From an uncultured Lachnospiraceae bacterium (GTDB lineage Bacteria > Bacillota > Clostridia > Lachnospirales > Lachnospiraceae), in the NCBI GenBank assembly GCA_930972465.1, contig CAKNHF010000001.1:1-64000 (forward strand): a DNA stretch of 64,000 nt. The letters are read 5' to 3'. Below the pieces are notes generated by a model that saw nothing but the letters and a program-made list of their open reading frames with translations, was not told where the DNA came from and did not search any database. The translations under genes and the position numbers were made by a program. Shown here in pieces: positions 44,393 through 54,062 of this stretch; position 1 is the stretch's first letter; every line of letters starts with the position of its first letter.

Positions 44393-46285
44393 ATGACAAT
44401 GATACCATTTCTTATTGGAATTCCGGCAGTGTTCGCACTGATTTTTCCCTTTGTCAGAGACCAGAAGGCGAGAGGGGTTATTGTGTATACAGGCGCCGGA
44501 GTCATTATGCTTACAACGGTCGTATTTACAGCCCGCTGGATCGCAGACGGCTCGCAGGTTATGATGCTTTATCCGGAGACGGAGACTGTGGACCATCTGA
44601 TGTCGGTGGGGGACATCGCTCTGATGTGTCTCATTATTTATATGGGAGCAAAGTACCGCAGAATCGTCCCGATTCTACTCTCTGTGGCGCAGACAGCCCT
44701 GCTGCTGTATACAGAGTTTACGACAGAAGTCGCCGCGGGACCGCACATGGTGGTAGACTGGTTTACGATCCTGATGTTCATTATCATTGCGTTTATCGGC
44801 GGTTTCATCTGTATCTATACAGTGGGTTATATGAAGGGATATCACTCCCATCACAAGGATGTGCAGGACAGACAGCCGTTCTTCTTTTCCATGCTTTTTC
44901 TGTTCCTGGCCGCAATGTTCGGTCTGGTACTCTCCCAGAACATGATCTGGATGTACTTTTTCTGGGAGATCACCAGTGTGATCTCATTCCTGATGATCGG
45001 ATATACGCGCTCTGAGGAAGCGGTGAACAACAGTTTCTGCGCGTTGTGGATGAACCTTCTCGGAGGTCTCGGATTCGCGGTGGCGATCGCATGGATGGCG
45101 AAGGTGAGCGGAACGGTGCAGCTGCAGGATGTTGTCAGCGCGGGGGCCATGCTTCCGCTGATGTGCCTTGCGCTGGCCGGACTTACCAAGTCGGCGCAGC
45201 TTCCCTTCTCCACATGGCTTCTGGGCGCCATGGTGGCGCCGACTCCGTCCAGCGCGCTGCTCCACAGCGCCACGATGGTGAAGGCGGGAGTGTATCTGCT
45301 GCTGCGTATTTCGCCGGCTTTTTCCGGAAACCTTGTGGGAATCATCGTTTCCAGTATCGGCGGATTTACCTTTATCATGGCAAGTATGATGGCCATAGCG
45401 CAGAATGACGGGAAGAAGGTTCTTGCCTTCTCGACCATATCCAATCTCGGACTGATCGTGGGCTGCGCCGGAATCGGCGCGGAGGAGACGGTCTGGGCAG
45501 CGGTGTTCCTGATGATCTTCCATTCGGTCAGCAAGTCCATGCTGTTCCAGTCTGTCGGAGCCACGGAGAACACACTGGGTTCCCGTGACATTGAGGACAT
45601 GCACGGCCTGATCATCCGGGTTCCTAAGCTTGCATATATTATGGGAATCGGAATCGCAGGAATGTATCTGGCTCCCTTCGGAATGCTGATCTCCAAGTGG
45701 GTGGCTCTGAAGGCCTTTGTGGATTCAGGCAACTTCGTACTGGTTCTGTGTATTGCCTACGGAAGCGCTTCGACAATGTTCTACTGGACAAAATGGCTGG
45801 CCAAGCTGCTGTGCTATCATATTCCGAGAGAGACAGTGAAAGATGTGACGCGCAAAGATGAATATGTTTCCATGATATTCCATGCGGCGACCATGCTTCT
45901 GCTTTGTCTGCTCCTTCCGCTTGTAGCGGTATGGGTGGTGAACCCTATCGTGCAGGAACTGTTCGGAAATGCGAAGGACGTCATCTCCATGAGTGTGCTG
46001 ACGACGATGGCGATCATGCTTGTCTCCATTTTCATTGTGCCGGCCGCCATGTTTTTTATCAGCCGGCGGTCCCACAGAGAGCTTGTGCCGATCTATATGA
46101 ACGGCATCAACGAGGGGGACAACCGTTTCTTTACGAACAGCTTCGGAGAAAAGGAACATCTGTATCTGAGCAACTGGTATCTGCGCTTTGAGTTCGGCAG
46201 GCGTCATCTGAGGATACCGTCCCTTATCATAGCGGCGGCCGCGCTCGTGCTTGGATTCTGTATTGTGATCGGAGGTGCTGTATAG
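44393..46285 (+). CDS. echA: Ech-type hydrogenase subunit A, proton-pumping membrane subunit (NuoL-like)
   Basis: This 630-residue, many-helix protein is of the NuoL/MrpA antiporter family. It shows WTFFWEITSV-type sequence (WMYFFWEITSVISFLMIGYT), the pump lysine region LAGLTKSAQLPFSTWLLGAM, and SALLHSATMVKAGVYLL. It drives ion translocation in the energy-converting hydrogenase. It heads a six-gene operon with short spacings, opposite the hyp genes. Confidence 0.92.
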   Translation: MTMIPFLIGIPAVFALIFPFVRDQKARGVIVYTGAGVIMLTTVVFTARWIADGSQVMMLYPETETVDHLMSVGDIALMCLIIYMGAKYRRIVPILLSVAQTALLLYTEFTTEVAAGPHMVVDWFTILMFIIIAFIGGFICIYTVGYMKGYHSHHKDVQDRQPFFFSMLFLFLAAMFGLVLSQNMIWMYFFWEITSVISFLMIGYTRSEEAVNNSFCALWMNLLGGLGFAVAIAWMAKVSGTVQLQDVVSAGAMLPLMCLALAGLTKSAQLPFSTWLLGAMVAPTPSSALLHSATMVKAGVYLLLRISPAFSGNLVGIIVSSIGGFTFIMASMMAIAQNDGKKVLAFSTISNLGLIVGCAGIGAEETVWAAVFLMIFHSVSKSMLFQSVGATENTLGSRDIEDMHGLIIRVPKLAYIMGIGIAGMYLAPFGMLISKWVALKAFVDSGNFVLVLCIAYGSASTMFYWTKWLAKLLCYHIPRETVKDVTRKDEYVSMIFHAATMLLLCLLLPLVAVWVVNPIVQELFGNAKDVISMSVLTTMAIMLVSIFIVPAAMFFISRRSHRELVPIYMNGINEGDNRFFTNSFGEKEHLYLSNWYLRFEFGRRHLRIPSLIIAAAALVLGFCIVIGGAV

Positions 46286-46286
46286 T

Positions 46287-47150
46287 ATGAAGCCAGTGAT
46301 TTTTGTTCTTGCATATCTGATCCTTGCTCCCTTTGTCGGCGCGCTGCTGGACGGGATCGACAGGATTGTGAGCGCGCGCATGCAGCGGAGAAAAGGACCG
46401 AGCCTGATGCAGCCGTTTTATGATCTGGGCAAACTGTTTTCAAAAGAGATGATCGCGGTAAACAATGTGCAGCTCCTGCTGAACTTAAGTTATCTGGTGA
46501 TCCTGATGATCGCGGGATCCATGCTGTTTGCCGGAGCGGATCTTCTGATGGTGCTCTTTATCCTGAGCACCGCGGATATGTTTCTGATTATGGCGGCTTC
46601 CAGCGATTCTTCGCCCTTTGCAAACATGGGAGCGAGCCGTGAGATGCTCCAGATGATGGCGTATGAGCCCCTGACCCTTCTTGTGGCGGTGGGCTTCTAC
46701 CTGACTACAGGTTCCTTCCAGGTATCGGATTTTCTCACGCGGGACTACAGCGCCGTGATATGGATGCCGGGACTGTTGTTCGGGTTTATGTTCACAACGG
46801 CCATCAAATTCAGAAAATCTCCTTTCGATCTGTCCACAAGCCATCACGCGCATCAGGAGATGGTCAAGGGAATTACGACGGAGATGTCCGGCACCACGCT
46901 TGCGATCATGAATATTGCGGAATATTATGAGATGATTCTGCTTCTTGGCATCTTCTTCCTGTTCTTTGTCAACAGCACATGGTGGAGCTGGATCGTGGCG
47001 TTCGTGGTCTGTGCGCTGATCTTCTTTATGGAGACACTGTGGGACAATGTGAGCGCCCGCGTGAAATGGAAGACGCTGCTCTACAGCTGCTGGGTGGTAA
47101 CCCTGGTTGCCGGGGGCGTGAACATACTGATTCTGATGTTGATTAAGTAA
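46287..47150 (+). CDS. echB: Ech-type hydrogenase subunit B (NuoH-like membrane subunit)
   Basis: The 287-residue protein (start ATG 46287, behind GGAGGTG) is a NuoH/HycD homologue with about eight helices. It contains ARMQRRKGPSLMQPFYDLGKLFSKE, the loop that contacts the soluble arm, FDLSTSHHAHQEMVKG and a C-terminal WDNVSARVKW. It joins the hydrogenase module to the ion-pumping module. Confidence 0.93.
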   Translation: MKPVIFVLAYLILAPFVGALLDGIDRIVSARMQRRKGPSLMQPFYDLGKLFSKEMIAVNNVQLLLNLSYLVILMIAGSMLFAGADLLMVLFILSTADMFLIMAASSDSSPFANMGASREMLQMMAYEPLTLLVAVGFYLTTGSFQVSDFLTRDYSAVIWMPGLLFGFMFTTAIKFRKSPFDLSTSHHAHQEMVKGITTEMSGTTLAIMNIAEYYEMILLLGIFFLFFVNSTWWSWIVAFVVCALIFFMETLWDNVSARVKWKTLLYSCWVVTLVAGGVNILILMLIK

Positions 47151-47168
47151 GCGGGAGGATGGTCTGTT

Positions 47169-47606
47169 ATGAATAAAGTTTCAAAATCACCGTGGCTGCT
47201 CCACTATGATGCAAGCAGCTGCAACGGATGCGACATCGAAGTGCTGGACTGCCTGACGCCGAAATATGATATTGAACGGTTCGGGATCATCAATACAGGG
47301 GATCCCTTTCAGGCGGATATCTTGCTGATCACCGGCGGGGTCAACAGCCAGACCGAGAGCGTGGTAAAGCAGCTCTACAGTCAGATGCCTGACCCGAAGG
47401 TCGTGGTCGCGGTGGGGATCTGTGCCTGTACAGGCGGTGTGTTCAAGGAGTGCTATAATATAAAAGGCGGGATCGACACCGTGATCCCGGTGGACGTCTA
47501 TGTGCCGGGCTGCGCGGCCCGTCCGGAATCGATCATCGACGGCGTTGTCAGGGCGCTGAAGGTGCTGGACGAGAAGCAGGCGGCGATGAAGAAGGACGGG
47601 AGGTGA
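47169..47606 (+). CDS. echC: Ech-type hydrogenase small subunit (NuoB-like)
   Basis: This 145-residue protein has Cys18 and Cys21 (SSCNGCDIE) plus GICACTGG and VPGCAARPE, together ligating the proximal [4Fe-4S] cluster next to the nickel site of EchE. It lacks the extra clusters of uptake hydrogenase small subunits, as expected for group 4 enzymes. Confidence 0.95.
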   Translation: MNKVSKSPWLLHYDASSCNGCDIEVLDCLTPKYDIERFGIINTGDPFQADILLITGGVNSQTESVVKQLYSQMPDPKVVVAVGICACTGGVFKECYNIKGGIDTVIPVDVYVPGCAARPESIIDGVVRALKVLDEKQAAMKKDGR

Positions 47607-47611
47607 CAGCG

Positions 47612-47959
47612 ATGGATGGCAAAAATGAGATCAGGAAAATTTCTCTGGCGGGATTCTTCCCGGCAGTGGTGGCAATGAAGGCGGAAGACTGGAGACTGGT
47701 CCAGATCTGTGCCGTTACCGTGGACGACGGATATGAGATGAGTTATTCTTTCAGCAAAGGGTATGATATGGTCACCCTCAGGCTGGAAGTGGATGAGAAC
47801 GAGGAGATCGCGAGCATCACGCATATTTACCCGTGCGCGTTCCTTCAGGAGAATGAGGCGGAGGAGCTTTTCGGAGTGAAGATCGGACACATTGAGCCGG
47901 ATTATCATGACAAGCTGTACCGGATCGATGAGGAAACACCGTTTAAGAAAAAGGAGTAG
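47612..47959 (+). CDS. echD: Ech-type hydrogenase subunit D (NuoC-like)
   Basis: The 115-residue protein is a short NuoC-like subunit. ATG 47612 is preferred to the upstream GTG 47603 because GGGAGGTG is 6-7 bases ahead of it. The segment EEIASITHIYPCAFLQENEAEELFGVKIG is reminiscent of the NuoC signature, and the C-terminus is basic. It supports assembly of the large subunit. Confidence 0.88.
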   Translation: MDGKNEIRKISLAGFFPAVVAMKAEDWRLVQICAVTVDDGYEMSYSFSKGYDMVTLRLEVDENEEIASITHIYPCAFLQENEAEELFGVKIGHIEPDYHDKLYRIDEETPFKKKE

Positions 47960-47965
47960 AAGAGA

Positions 47966-49045
47966 ATGGCAAAAAGAAGTATTGTACCTTTCGGTCCTCA
48001 GCATCCTGTCCTGCCGGAGCCGGTTCACCTGGATCTTGTGCTGGAGGATGAGACTGTGGTGGGGGCGATCCCGAGCATCGGCTATATCCACAGAGGACTT
48101 GAAAAACTGGTTGAGAAAAGAGATTTCAAGCAGTATCCGTATGTTGCCGAGAGAATCTGCGGGATCTGCAGCTGCGGACACGGTCTTGGCTACTGCATGG
48201 CAGTGGAAGAGATCATGAATATCCAGGTGCCCGACCGGGCCAATTATCTGCGGACGATATGGGTTGAGATGAGCCGTATCCACAGCCATCTCCTCTGGCT
48301 CGGGCTGCTGGCGGACGCCATGGGATTTGAGAGTCTGTTCATGGAGAGCTGGCGACTGAGAGAGAAGATTCTGGATATGTTCGACGAGACGACAGGCGGA
48401 AGGATCATCCATTCCGTCAATCAGGTGGGCGGAGTTCAGAAGGATATGGACAGTACCATGCTGAATGATATTCTCAGCGCCATCAAGGACATCGAAAGCC
48501 AGCTCAAGCCGATCATCAATACATTCCTTCAGGATTATACGGTTCAGAGCCGTCTGAAGGGAGCCGGCGTACTGAGCAGGGAAGATGCGATTTCGCTCGG
48601 AGCCGTGGGACCGATGCTGCGGGCCAGCGGCGAGCCGTATGATGTAAGGATGCTGGGATACGGGGCATATAAAGACCTGTCTGTGGAACCCATCATATCG
48701 ACGGACTGTGATTCCTACGCGAGATGTGAGGTGCGTCTGAAGGAACTGCTTCAGTCCTTCGAACTGATCCGCGAGGCCATCGGAAAGATCCCGGACGGAC
48801 CGATCAGCGTTCCTGTAAAGGGGAATCCGGCCGGAGAGTATTTCGTACGGATCGAGCAGCCAAGAGGGGAAGCGATCTACTATGTGAAAGCCAACGGGAC
48901 GAAGTATCTTGACCGGTTCAGGCTGCGCACTCCGACCACCAGCAATATTCCGCCGATGGTAGAGATGCTCAAAGGATGCCAGCTGGCGGATGTGCCCATC
49001 CTGATCCTTACCATAGACCCGTGTGTGAGCTGTACGGAACGATAG
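47966..49045 (+). CDS. echE: Ech-type [NiFe] hydrogenase large subunit (NuoD-like)
   Basis: This 359-residue catalytic subunit has the L1 motif RICGICSCGH (Cys65, Cys68) and the L2 motif DPCVSCTER (Cys353, Cys356), together the four nickel ligands. The protein ends exactly with this motif, so it has no C-terminal peptide to be removed by an endopeptidase, as reported for Ech and CooH enzymes. Maturation needs only the hyp genes next door. It makes or takes up H2 with ferredoxin as electron partner. Confidence 0.96.
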   Translation: MAKRSIVPFGPQHPVLPEPVHLDLVLEDETVVGAIPSIGYIHRGLEKLVEKRDFKQYPYVAERICGICSCGHGLGYCMAVEEIMNIQVPDRANYLRTIWVEMSRIHSHLLWLGLLADAMGFESLFMESWRLREKILDMFDETTGGRIIHSVNQVGGVQKDMDSTMLNDILSAIKDIESQLKPIINTFLQDYTVQSRLKGAGVLSREDAISLGAVGPMLRASGEPYDVRMLGYGAYKDLSVEPIISTDCDSYARCEVRLKELLQSFELIREAIGKIPDGPISVPVKGNPAGEYFVRIEQPRGEAIYYVKANGTKYLDRFRLRTPTTSNIPPMVEMLKGCQLADVPILILTIDPCVSCTER

Positions 49046-49064
49046 GCAGCGGAGGAGTGATAGC

Positions 49065-49628
49065 ATGGAAAGAACAAGATTTTTTACATTTACCCGCAGG
49101 ATCATAGGCAATCTTTTCCGGAAGCCGGCCACGGTCGGGTATCCCTATGAGCCTGTCGAATATCCGGAGCGGATGCGCGGGCATGTTGAGATAAATATAG
49201 AAGACTGCATTACCTGCGGCCTGTGCGCGCGGTCCTGTCCGTCGCAGGCAATCCGGGTGGACCGGAAGGCGGGAACATGGACAATCAGCCGGTTTGACTG
49301 TGTTCAGTGCGGAAGCTGTGTGCTTGCATGTCCGAAAAAGTGCCTTTTCATGAAAAAAGGTTATACCGAGCCGGATGTGACCAAGAAGAGCGATACATAC
49401 ACAAAGCCCCATGACGAGGAAAAGGACGGAAAGCGGGGAGAAGAAAAGCCGGTTATGAATGTGGAGAAATGTATGTACTGTACGCTCTGCGCGAAGAAAT
49501 GTCCCCAGGGAGCGCTTGAGGTGAACCGGAAGGAACTGACCTGGAAGGTGGACAAGGAGAAATGCATTGGCTGCGCGGTCTGTGCGCTTGCATGTCCGAA
49601 GAAGGCGATTCATATGGAAAAAGGGTAG
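49065..49628 (+). CDS. echF: Ech-type hydrogenase ferredoxin-like subunit, four Fe-S motifs
   Basis: The 187-residue protein has four CxxCxxCxxxCP sets: CITCGLCARSCP and CVQCGSCVLACP, then CMYCTLCAKKCP and CIGCAVCALACP, separated by a charged linker (about residues 105-130). EchF of methanogens usually has two clusters, so this protein appears to be a duplicated form with four. It would wire soluble ferredoxin to the small subunit. It is the last gene of the operon and is followed by a terminator. Confidence 0.93.
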   Translation: MERTRFFTFTRRIIGNLFRKPATVGYPYEPVEYPERMRGHVEINIEDCITCGLCARSCPSQAIRVDRKAGTWTISRFDCVQCGSCVLACPKKCLFMKKGYTEPDVTKKSDTYTKPHDEEKDGKRGEEKPVMNVEKCMYCTLCAKKCPQGALEVNRKELTWKVDKEKCIGCAVCALACPKKAIHMEKG

Positions 49629-49645
49629 AATATAAGAGAGAGCTG

Positions 49646-49672
49646 AGAGGATGGAAAACCATCCTCTTTTTG
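49646..49672 (+). terminator. Terminator of the ech operon
   Basis: AGAGGATGG (49646-49654) and CCATCCTCT (49659-49667) form a perfect stem with a 4-base loop and a T run. Confidence 0.9.
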
Positions 49673-49728
49673 TTTGATAAGCCCGGATATCCTGAAAGCG
49701 GAAGAATCGCGAGCGAGTCCTGAAAAAG

Positions 49729-49776
49729 TTGACACGCCCGGTAAAACGCGGTATTGTATTAAGCAGATAATACAAT
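49729..49776 (+). promoter_or_regulatory. Promoter with overlapping palindromic operator
   Basis: TTGACA (49729-49734) and TATTGT (49752-49757) are 17 bases apart. A perfect 9-base inverted repeat, ATTGTATTA (49753-49761) and TAATACAAT (49768-49776), overlaps the -10 box. This is the usual placement for a repressor site. Confidence 0.65.
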
Positions 49777-49792
49777 CAGGAGGGCAAAGCAG

Positions 49793-51472
49793 ATGATTAC
49801 GGCCTTACTTGTAATTCTGGTTTTACTTATTTTTATGGAAGTTAACCGGCTGTTGTCCCGCAGATCCTGGAAGCAGCGGCTGAAAATTTATATCCATGAG
49901 AAATTCGGCGCGGTGCCGAAAGAGAAAGAGTGGAACGACAAGGTAAAGGAGTACTGGAAACTGACCGGGGATGATGATGGGCTGGATGATATTACATGGA
50001 ACGATCTGTCCATGAACGGGATGTTCAACCGGATCAATAACTGTGATACGTCCGCGGGAGAAGAGATCCTTTACTGGAAACTGCGAAGGAACGATATGGA
50101 GGATGAGGAGCGGGAAATCTTTGAGAAGAGAGTGTCTGTTTTCGGCAGAGACGAAAAGCTCAGAGAAGAGACAGAGAATATTCTCTGCAATATCGGGAAG
50201 GAATCCGCGTCCTACTATATTCCTTCCTATATGGACGGGATCGGGGAGTACCGTCTGAAATATGGATGGCTCTGCCGGGTGCTTCAGATCCTGCTTGTAC
50301 TCTCCCTGATCGCTGCTGCGGCAACGCGGACAAGCGCGGCGGAGTTCGCGTGCCTGGCGGTGTGCGTGGTCAATCTGGTGCTGTACATGATGACAAAGAT
50401 GAAGTATGAGGTCGAGCTGGGCTTAAGCGACCCGGCGATCCAGATTCTGGAGGCCGGGAAGAAGCTGTCTGAGAAGGAGAAGATACGGGAACTTTTTCCT
50501 GTCCTTTCTGAGGAGACGGCCGGATTTAAGAAGGTGCTGCGGGGATCCAGGTTCCTGCGGACTCAGAGGGCCAACACAGCTGCCGGAGATGTGGGAGCAC
50601 TGCTGCTGGATTATCTGATGGGAATCACACTCTGGCAGCTGACCGTCTATGACAGCATGGTGCGGAGACTGAGCGAAAAGGCGGAGGAGTATCTGGAAGT
50701 GTACCGGGAGATCGGAGAGATGGACGCGGCGGTCAGTACAGCTTCATTCCGGCAGAGCCTGCCATGGTACTGTGTGCCGGAGTTTGGGGAAGAGAATGGA
50801 CCGGATGGGAATGGAAGAAATATTTTCATGGAAGATGTCTATCATCCGCTGATCGACGACCCGGTGGAAAATACACTGGAACTGAACAGAGGCTGTCTGA
50901 TTACCGGCTCCAACGCTTCGGGAAAATCCACGTTTATCAAGGCTGTCGCAGTGAACGTGGTTCTTGCGCAGGCGTTCAATACATGTGCGGCGGGAAAAAT
51001 GCGCATGCCCCATGTACAGGTTCTCACTTCCATGGCTGTGAGAGACGATCTTATGGCGGGAGAGAGCTACTTTATCCGGGAGATCCGGTACCTGAAGCGA
51101 ATCCTGGATCATCTGAACGACAGGAAGGTTACGCTTTGCGTTATCGACGAGATCCTCCGGGGAACAAACACCGGAGAGCGCATACGTGCCTCACATGCGA
51201 TCCTGGAATATCTGGCGGGGAAGAACTGCATTCCTCTGATCGCCTCCCATGACAAGGAACTGACAGTACTCCTGGACAGACTGTATGACAACTATCATTT
51301 CAGCGAGGAGATGGGAGAGGGGGATATCTCTTTCAGCTATAAGATCATGAAGGGACCGGCCACGTCGCAGAATGCGGTGAAGCTGCTGAAGATCGCCGGA
51401 TTCCCGGAGGAAATACTGGAAAAGTGTGAAGAGACAGATGAAACACTGGAAAAATCAATGATTTCCTGCTAA
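49793..51472 (+). CDS. Membrane-anchored MutS-type ATPase
   Basis: The 559-residue protein has an N-terminal membrane helix (about 2-17) and two more helices (about 163-180 and 184-201). It then has a MutS core and ATPase (domain V) with Walker A ITGSNASGKSTFIKAV near residue 370, CVIDEILRGTNTGER (Walker B) and LIASHDKEL. It lacks the mismatch-recognition and connector domains, so it is not a repair MutS. Related membrane MutS-like proteins are common in Clostridia, and their function is unknown. It stands as a single gene between ech and dapL, with its own promoter. Confidence 0.85.
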   Translation: MITALLVILVLLIFMEVNRLLSRRSWKQRLKIYIHEKFGAVPKEKEWNDKVKEYWKLTGDDDGLDDITWNDLSMNGMFNRINNCDTSAGEEILYWKLRRNDMEDEEREIFEKRVSVFGRDEKLREETENILCNIGKESASYYIPSYMDGIGEYRLKYGWLCRVLQILLVLSLIAAAATRTSAAEFACLAVCVVNLVLYMMTKMKYEVELGLSDPAIQILEAGKKLSEKEKIRELFPVLSEETAGFKKVLRGSRFLRTQRANTAAGDVGALLLDYLMGITLWQLTVYDSMVRRLSEKAEEYLEVYREIGEMDAAVSTASFRQSLPWYCVPEFGEENGPDGNGRNIFMEDVYHPLIDDPVENTLELNRGCLITGSNASGKSTFIKAVAVNVVLAQAFNTCAAGKMRMPHVQVLTSMAVRDDLMAGESYFIREIRYLKRILDHLNDRKVTLCVIDEILRGTNTGERIRASHAILEYLAGKNCIPLIASHDKELTVLLDRLYDNYHFSEEMGEGDISFSYKIMKGPATSQNAVKLLKIAGFPEEILEKCEETDETLEKSMISC

Positions 51473-51508
51473 AATGGGGAACGTAAATGCAGGAAAGGAG
51501 AAAAGACG

Positions 51509-52705
51509 ATGCCAAAATTAAACGAGAACTATCAGAACTTGGAAGAGAGCTACCTGTTTGCAGAGATCGCAAGACGGGTTAAGGTATATGAGGAGTCCCA
51601 TCCGGACAACAAGATCATCCGTCTCGGGATCGGCGATGTGACAAAGCCGCTGACAAAGAAAGTGATCGCCGCGCTCCACGAGGCAGTGGACATGCAGGCG
51701 GTACCGGAGACATTCAAGGGATACGGTCCGGAGAAGGGATATGATTTCCTCAGAAACGCGATCTCCGATTATTATAGAAGAAACGGCGCGGAGGTGGATC
51801 CGGATACGATTTTTATCTCCGACGGAGCGAAGAGCGATACGGGAAATATCACGGATCTGTTTGCAAAGGATAATGTAGTGCTGGTGCCGGATCCGGTATA
51901 CCCGGTATATGTGGACACGAATATGATGGACGGCAGAAAGATCGTCTACATGAACGGCACGGCGGAGAACAACTTCCTGCCCATGCCGGACGATTCCGTA
52001 AAGGCGGACATGATCTACCTGTGTTCCCCGAACAACCCGACGGGAGCGTGCTATGACAAAGAGCAGCTGAAAGTGTGGGTTGACTATGCGCTGAAGAACA
52101 ACGCGGTCATCATGTTTGACGCGGCTTACGAGGCGTTCGTATCCGATCCGGAGCTTCCGAGGAGCATCTATGAGATCGAGGGCGCGAAGAAGTGCGCGAT
52201 CGAGTTCTGCTCCCTCTCAAAGACAGCAGGATTTACAGGGACACGCTGCTCCTATACCGTGATCCCGAAGGAACTGGTATTCACAGCTTCCAACGGAAAA
52301 GAGATGTCTTTAAACGAGATGTGGAACAGAAGGCACTCCACAAAGTTCAACGGAACCCCTTACATTGTTCAGTATGCGGCTGCAGCCGTATTCACGGAAG
52401 AGGGTATGGCGGAATGCATGGAAAACATCAACTATTACAGAGAGAACGCGAAGATCATCGCGGACGTCCTGAAGAAAAAGAACATTCCGTTTACAGGCGG
52501 AGTAAATTCACCGTATATCTGGTTCCAGTGCCCGAACGGCATGGAGTCCTGGGAGTTCTTTGACTATCTGCTCAACAATGCGGAAGTGGTGGGGACACCG
52601 GGAGCGGGATTCGGCGAGAATGGAAAATATTTCTTCCGTCTGACCGCGTTCGGACAGCATGAGAGCACGAAGGAAGCGATGAGAAGATTCGACGAGCTGT
52701 TCTAA
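51509..52705 (+). CDS. dapL: LL-diaminopimelate aminotransferase
   Basis: DapL converts tetrahydrodipicolinate to LL-diaminopimelate in one step for lysine and cell wall. The 398-residue protein has the fold-I PLP lysine in SLSKTAGFTGTRC, SPNNPTG, GIGDVTKPL and FKGYGPEKGYDFLR, all typical of DapL. The start follows AAAGGAGAAAAG. It is complete and is followed by a terminator. Confidence 0.95.
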   Translation: MPKLNENYQNLEESYLFAEIARRVKVYEESHPDNKIIRLGIGDVTKPLTKKVIAALHEAVDMQAVPETFKGYGPEKGYDFLRNAISDYYRRNGAEVDPDTIFISDGAKSDTGNITDLFAKDNVVLVPDPVYPVYVDTNMMDGRKIVYMNGTAENNFLPMPDDSVKADMIYLCSPNNPTGACYDKEQLKVWVDYALKNNAVIMFDAAYEAFVSDPELPRSIYEIEGAKKCAIEFCSLSKTAGFTGTRCSYTVIPKELVFTASNGKEMSLNEMWNRRHSTKFNGTPYIVQYAAAAVFTEEGMAECMENINYYRENAKIIADVLKKKNIPFTGGVNSPYIWFQCPNGMESWEFFDYLLNNAEVVGTPGAGFGENGKYFFRLTAFGQHESTKEAMRRFDELF

Positions 52706-52734
52706 TTGAATAGAGAATTGTGATTATTGTTGAA

Positions 52735-52771
52735 AGAGGATGTCTGAAAGACAGGTGCATCCTCTTTTTTT
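52735..52771 (+). terminator. Terminator after dapL
   Basis: AGAGGATG (52735-52742) pairs with CATCCTCT (52758-52765) and is followed by a run of T. A small inner TGTC/GACA pairing extends the stem. Confidence 0.9.
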
Positions 52772-52942
52772 AATGACTGAAAATATTCCGGCAGATTTTT
52801 TGGAATTATCCTGCATTTCTTTAAAAAGCATCGGGGAAATATTACATATCTTTAACATTTGATTGGTGAGCATTTTACAATCGAACAGTATAATGAACTC
52901 TGCAAGTCAAAAAAACGAAACAAAAGAAAAGGGAGAACAGGA

Positions 52943-54043
52943 ATGAAAAAAAGAATTATAAGTGCGCTGCTGCTTGTCTGTACGACAACGGTTCTTGCTG
53001 CCGGATGTGGATCTGATGAGCCGTTTGAGGCAGTGGACCTGAACAGCATGACGCTGGAAGAAATTGAAGCACAGGCAAAGGAAGAGGGGGAACTGGAGTC
53101 TGCCGCCATGCCGGATACATGGGCAAACTGGGGAGAAACCTGGCAGGAGTACTCTGATCTCTACGGTATCTCGCATGTAGATACGGATATGTCTTCCGCG
53201 GAAGAGATCTCACTGTTTGAGACAGAGGGCGAGGACGCGACAAAGGACATCGGTGATGTGGGACAGGCGTTCGGCCCGGTTGCTGAAGAGCAGGATGTAA
53301 CGCTGCCTTATAAGACAAGCTACTGGGATTCCGTTCCGGACTGGGCAAAAGATGATGACGGAGACTGGATCATCGGCTATTACGGAACAATGTCCGTTAT
53401 TGTGAACAATAAGATTGTGAAGGACACTCCGACCTCTTTTGAAGATATTCTGAATGGAGATTACATGGTGGCGGTAGGAGACGTCCAGGCAGCCACACAG
53501 GCACAGTATGCTGTGCTTGCCGCAGCCATCGCTTACGGCGGAGACGAGAGCAATATCCAGCCGGGGCTGGACTACTTCAGACAGATCGCGGAACAGGGCA
53601 GACTTGACCTTGGTGAATTTACACAGGCGCGTATCGAGAAGGGCGAAGTCGGAGTGGCTTTCCTCTGGGATTTCAATGCGCTCGGGTACAGAGAGCAGTT
53701 CGTCGAGAACAATCCGGATGCGGACTTCTCCGTATTTATCCCGTCTGAAGCTTCGATCCAGACAGGATATGCGACGATCATCAACAAGTACGCGAAACAT
53801 CCGTGCGCGGCTGCGCTTGCAAGAGAGTATATTTTAAGTGACGAGGGACAGATCAATCTTGCGAAGGGATATGCGACGCCGATCCGTGAAGATGTGGAAC
53901 TTCCGGAGGACGTTGCATCCAAGCTTCTGGATGACAGCCAGTATGTAAACGCCAGAATGGTGGAGGATCAGGATGCGTGGGATGAAACCGCGACAACGAT
54001 CGGAACACTGTGGCAGGAAGAGGTTGTAGCTTACGCACAGTAA
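52943..54043 (+). CDS. ABC transporter substrate-binding lipoprotein
   Basis: This 366-residue lipoprotein starts at ATG 52943 (GGGAGAA upstream). It has a lipobox LAAGC at about residue 20-24, an acidic linker, and a periplasmic-binding fold of the PotD/AfuA/ThiB type (YYGTMSVIVNNKIV, TSFEDILNGDYM, VAFLWDFNALGYR). The ligand cannot be told from the sequence; spermidine, thiamine, iron and phosphonates are all carried by this group. It heads an operon with two permeases, an ATPase and a PHP phosphoesterase. Confidence 0.88.
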   Translation: MKKRIISALLLVCTTTVLAAGCGSDEPFEAVDLNSMTLEEIEAQAKEEGELESAAMPDTWANWGETWQEYSDLYGISHVDTDMSSAEEISLFETEGEDATKDIGDVGQAFGPVAEEQDVTLPYKTSYWDSVPDWAKDDDGDWIIGYYGTMSVIVNNKIVKDTPTSFEDILNGDYMVAVGDVQAATQAQYAVLAAAIAYGGDESNIQPGLDYFRQIAEQGRLDLGEFTQARIEKGEVGVAFLWDFNALGYREQFVENNPDADFSVFIPSEASIQTGYATIINKYAKHPCAAALAREYILSDEGQINLAKGYATPIREDVELPEDVASKLLDDSQYVNARMVEDQDAWDETATTIGTLWQEEVVAYAQ

Positions 54044-54062
54044 TCAGAACTTGACAGACAAC

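Noticed and set aside
47498-49132. 544-codon open frame antisense to echC-echE
   Set aside because: Covers three confirmed hydrogenase genes and has no family features.
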